From positions 35,799 through 41,681 of the forward strand of contig PBVH01000011.1 of assembly GCA_002728175.1 (NCBI GenBank): DNA of 5,883 bases. The letters are read 5' to 3'. The DNA is from Flavobacteriales bacterium (GTDB lineage Bacteria > Bacteroidota > Bacteroidia > Flavobacteriales > BACL11). This document shows positions 5,360-5,883 of this stretch, piece by piece. The translations under genes and the position numbers were made by a program. Under the pieces are notes generated by a model, which was not told the DNA's origin, did not search any database, and was given only the letters and a program-made list of their open reading frames with translations. Each line of letters begins with the position of its first letter. Positions within the stretch are counted from its first letter, which is position 1.

Positions 5360-5883
5360 ATGAAATTTCAATTATTAAAAAAGGATAAAAAATCGAAAGC
5401 AAGACTTGGAAAAATTCAAACTTGTCATGGAGAAATTAAAACGCCTATTTTTATGCCTGTTGCTACAGCTGGTACAATCAAAGGTGTACACCAACATGAT
5501 ATTGACAAAGACACATTAGCTCAAATTATTTTAGGAAATACATATCATTTGTATTTAAAACCAGGCCTAAATGTTATAAAAGAAGCGGGAGGTTTACATA
5601 AATTTATTGGTTGGGATAAACCAATGCTAACAGATAGTGGTGGCTATCAAGTTTATTCACTATCTGGAAGTAGAAAAATTTCTGAAAAGGGAGTTCAATT
5701 TCAATCTCATATTGATGGAAGCTATCATTTTTTCACCCCAGAATACGCAATAGATATTCAAAGAACAATAGGTGCAGATATAATAATGGCATTTGATGAA
5801 TGTACTCCATACCCATGTGAATATAAGTATGCTAAAAGATCTATGCATATGACTCATAGATGGTTAAAAAGATGTTTAGATAG
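5360..5883 (+). CDS. tgt: Queuine tRNA-ribosyltransferase (tRNA-guanine transglycosylase), N-terminal part
   Basis: Tgt replaces guanine at position 34 (the wobble base) of GUN-anticodon tRNAs with preQ1, the queuosine precursor. The window holds the first 174 codons of about 376; the frame is open to the edge. It begins MKFQLLKKDKKSKARLGKIQ, followed by TPIFMPVATAGTIKGV (28-43), GNTYHLYLKPG (59-69), TDSGGYQVYSL (91-101) and MAFDECTPYP (143-152). Asp92 corresponds to Asp102 of the Zymomonas mobilis enzyme and Asp146 to Asp156, which contacts the base; the constant offset of ten residues supports the alignment. The nucleophile Asp and the Cys/His zinc site lie beyond the window edge. The ATG at 5360 is the natural family start and is preceded by A/T with no Shine-Dalgarno motif. 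It is divergent from rnpB. Both are tRNA-processing functions, but they need not be co-regulated. Confidence 0.97.
   Translation, partial: MKFQLLKKDKKSKARLGKIQTCHGEIKTPIFMPVATAGTIKGVHQHDIDKDTLAQIILGNTYHLYLKPGLNVIKEAGGLHKFIGWDKPMLTDSGGYQVYSLSGSRKISEKGVQFQSHIDGSYHFFTPEYAIDIQRTIGADIIMAFDECTPYPCEYKYAKRSMHMTHRWLKRCLD

Noticed and set aside
5660..5857. 65-codon - strand frame inside tgt
   Set aside because: Antisense to conserved Tgt sequence, including the segment coding for MAFDECTPYP.

Overview
The window looks like chromosome of a low-GC member of the Bacteroidetes, most likely the Flavobacteriia. The evidence is a very AT-rich sequence, start codons preceded by A/T with no visible Shine-Dalgarno motif, four to five promoter -7 elements of the Bacteroidetes form TAnnTTTG, a DUF4834-type small membrane protein, a Bacteroidetes-type YfhO membrane protein, and a CarB that ends just after its second ATP-grasp half.

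Layout, read from the right. At the right edge tgt (queuine tRNA-ribosyltransferase) runs on the + strand and is cut by the window end. Divergent from it across 58 bp is rnpB, the RNA subunit of RNase P (- strand, about 300 nt), which ends in a clear intrinsic terminator. Next on the - strand come a secreted 304-residue protein of unknown function (4044-4958), then rpmH (ribosomal protein L34, 52 codons, 3798-3956), which has its own intrinsic terminator. After a short gap comes an apparent operon on the - strand: carB (carbamoyl-phosphate synthase large subunit), a DUF4834-type small membrane protein that overlaps the carB stop by one base, and a large YfhO-type membrane protein cut by the left window edge. 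There is no gene-free stretch over 300 bases. The gaps of 58-135 bp hold promoters and terminators.

The genes are mostly housekeeping: pyrimidine and arginine precursor synthesis (CarB), translation (L34), and tRNA maturation and modification (RNase P RNA, Tgt). The two membrane proteins behind carB have no obvious link to carbamoyl phosphate, and their coupling to it is probably inherited operon structure. I see no mobile element, CRISPR array, tRNA gene or defence system, and no convincing new system. The points most worth a second look are at regulatory scale: a perfect inverted repeat carrying the -7 boxes of the divergent rnpB and tgt promoters, and -7 boxes placed so close to the start codons of tgt and the secreted protein that both mRNAs may be leaderless. 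One of these boxes is embedded in the U-tract of the rnpB terminator.
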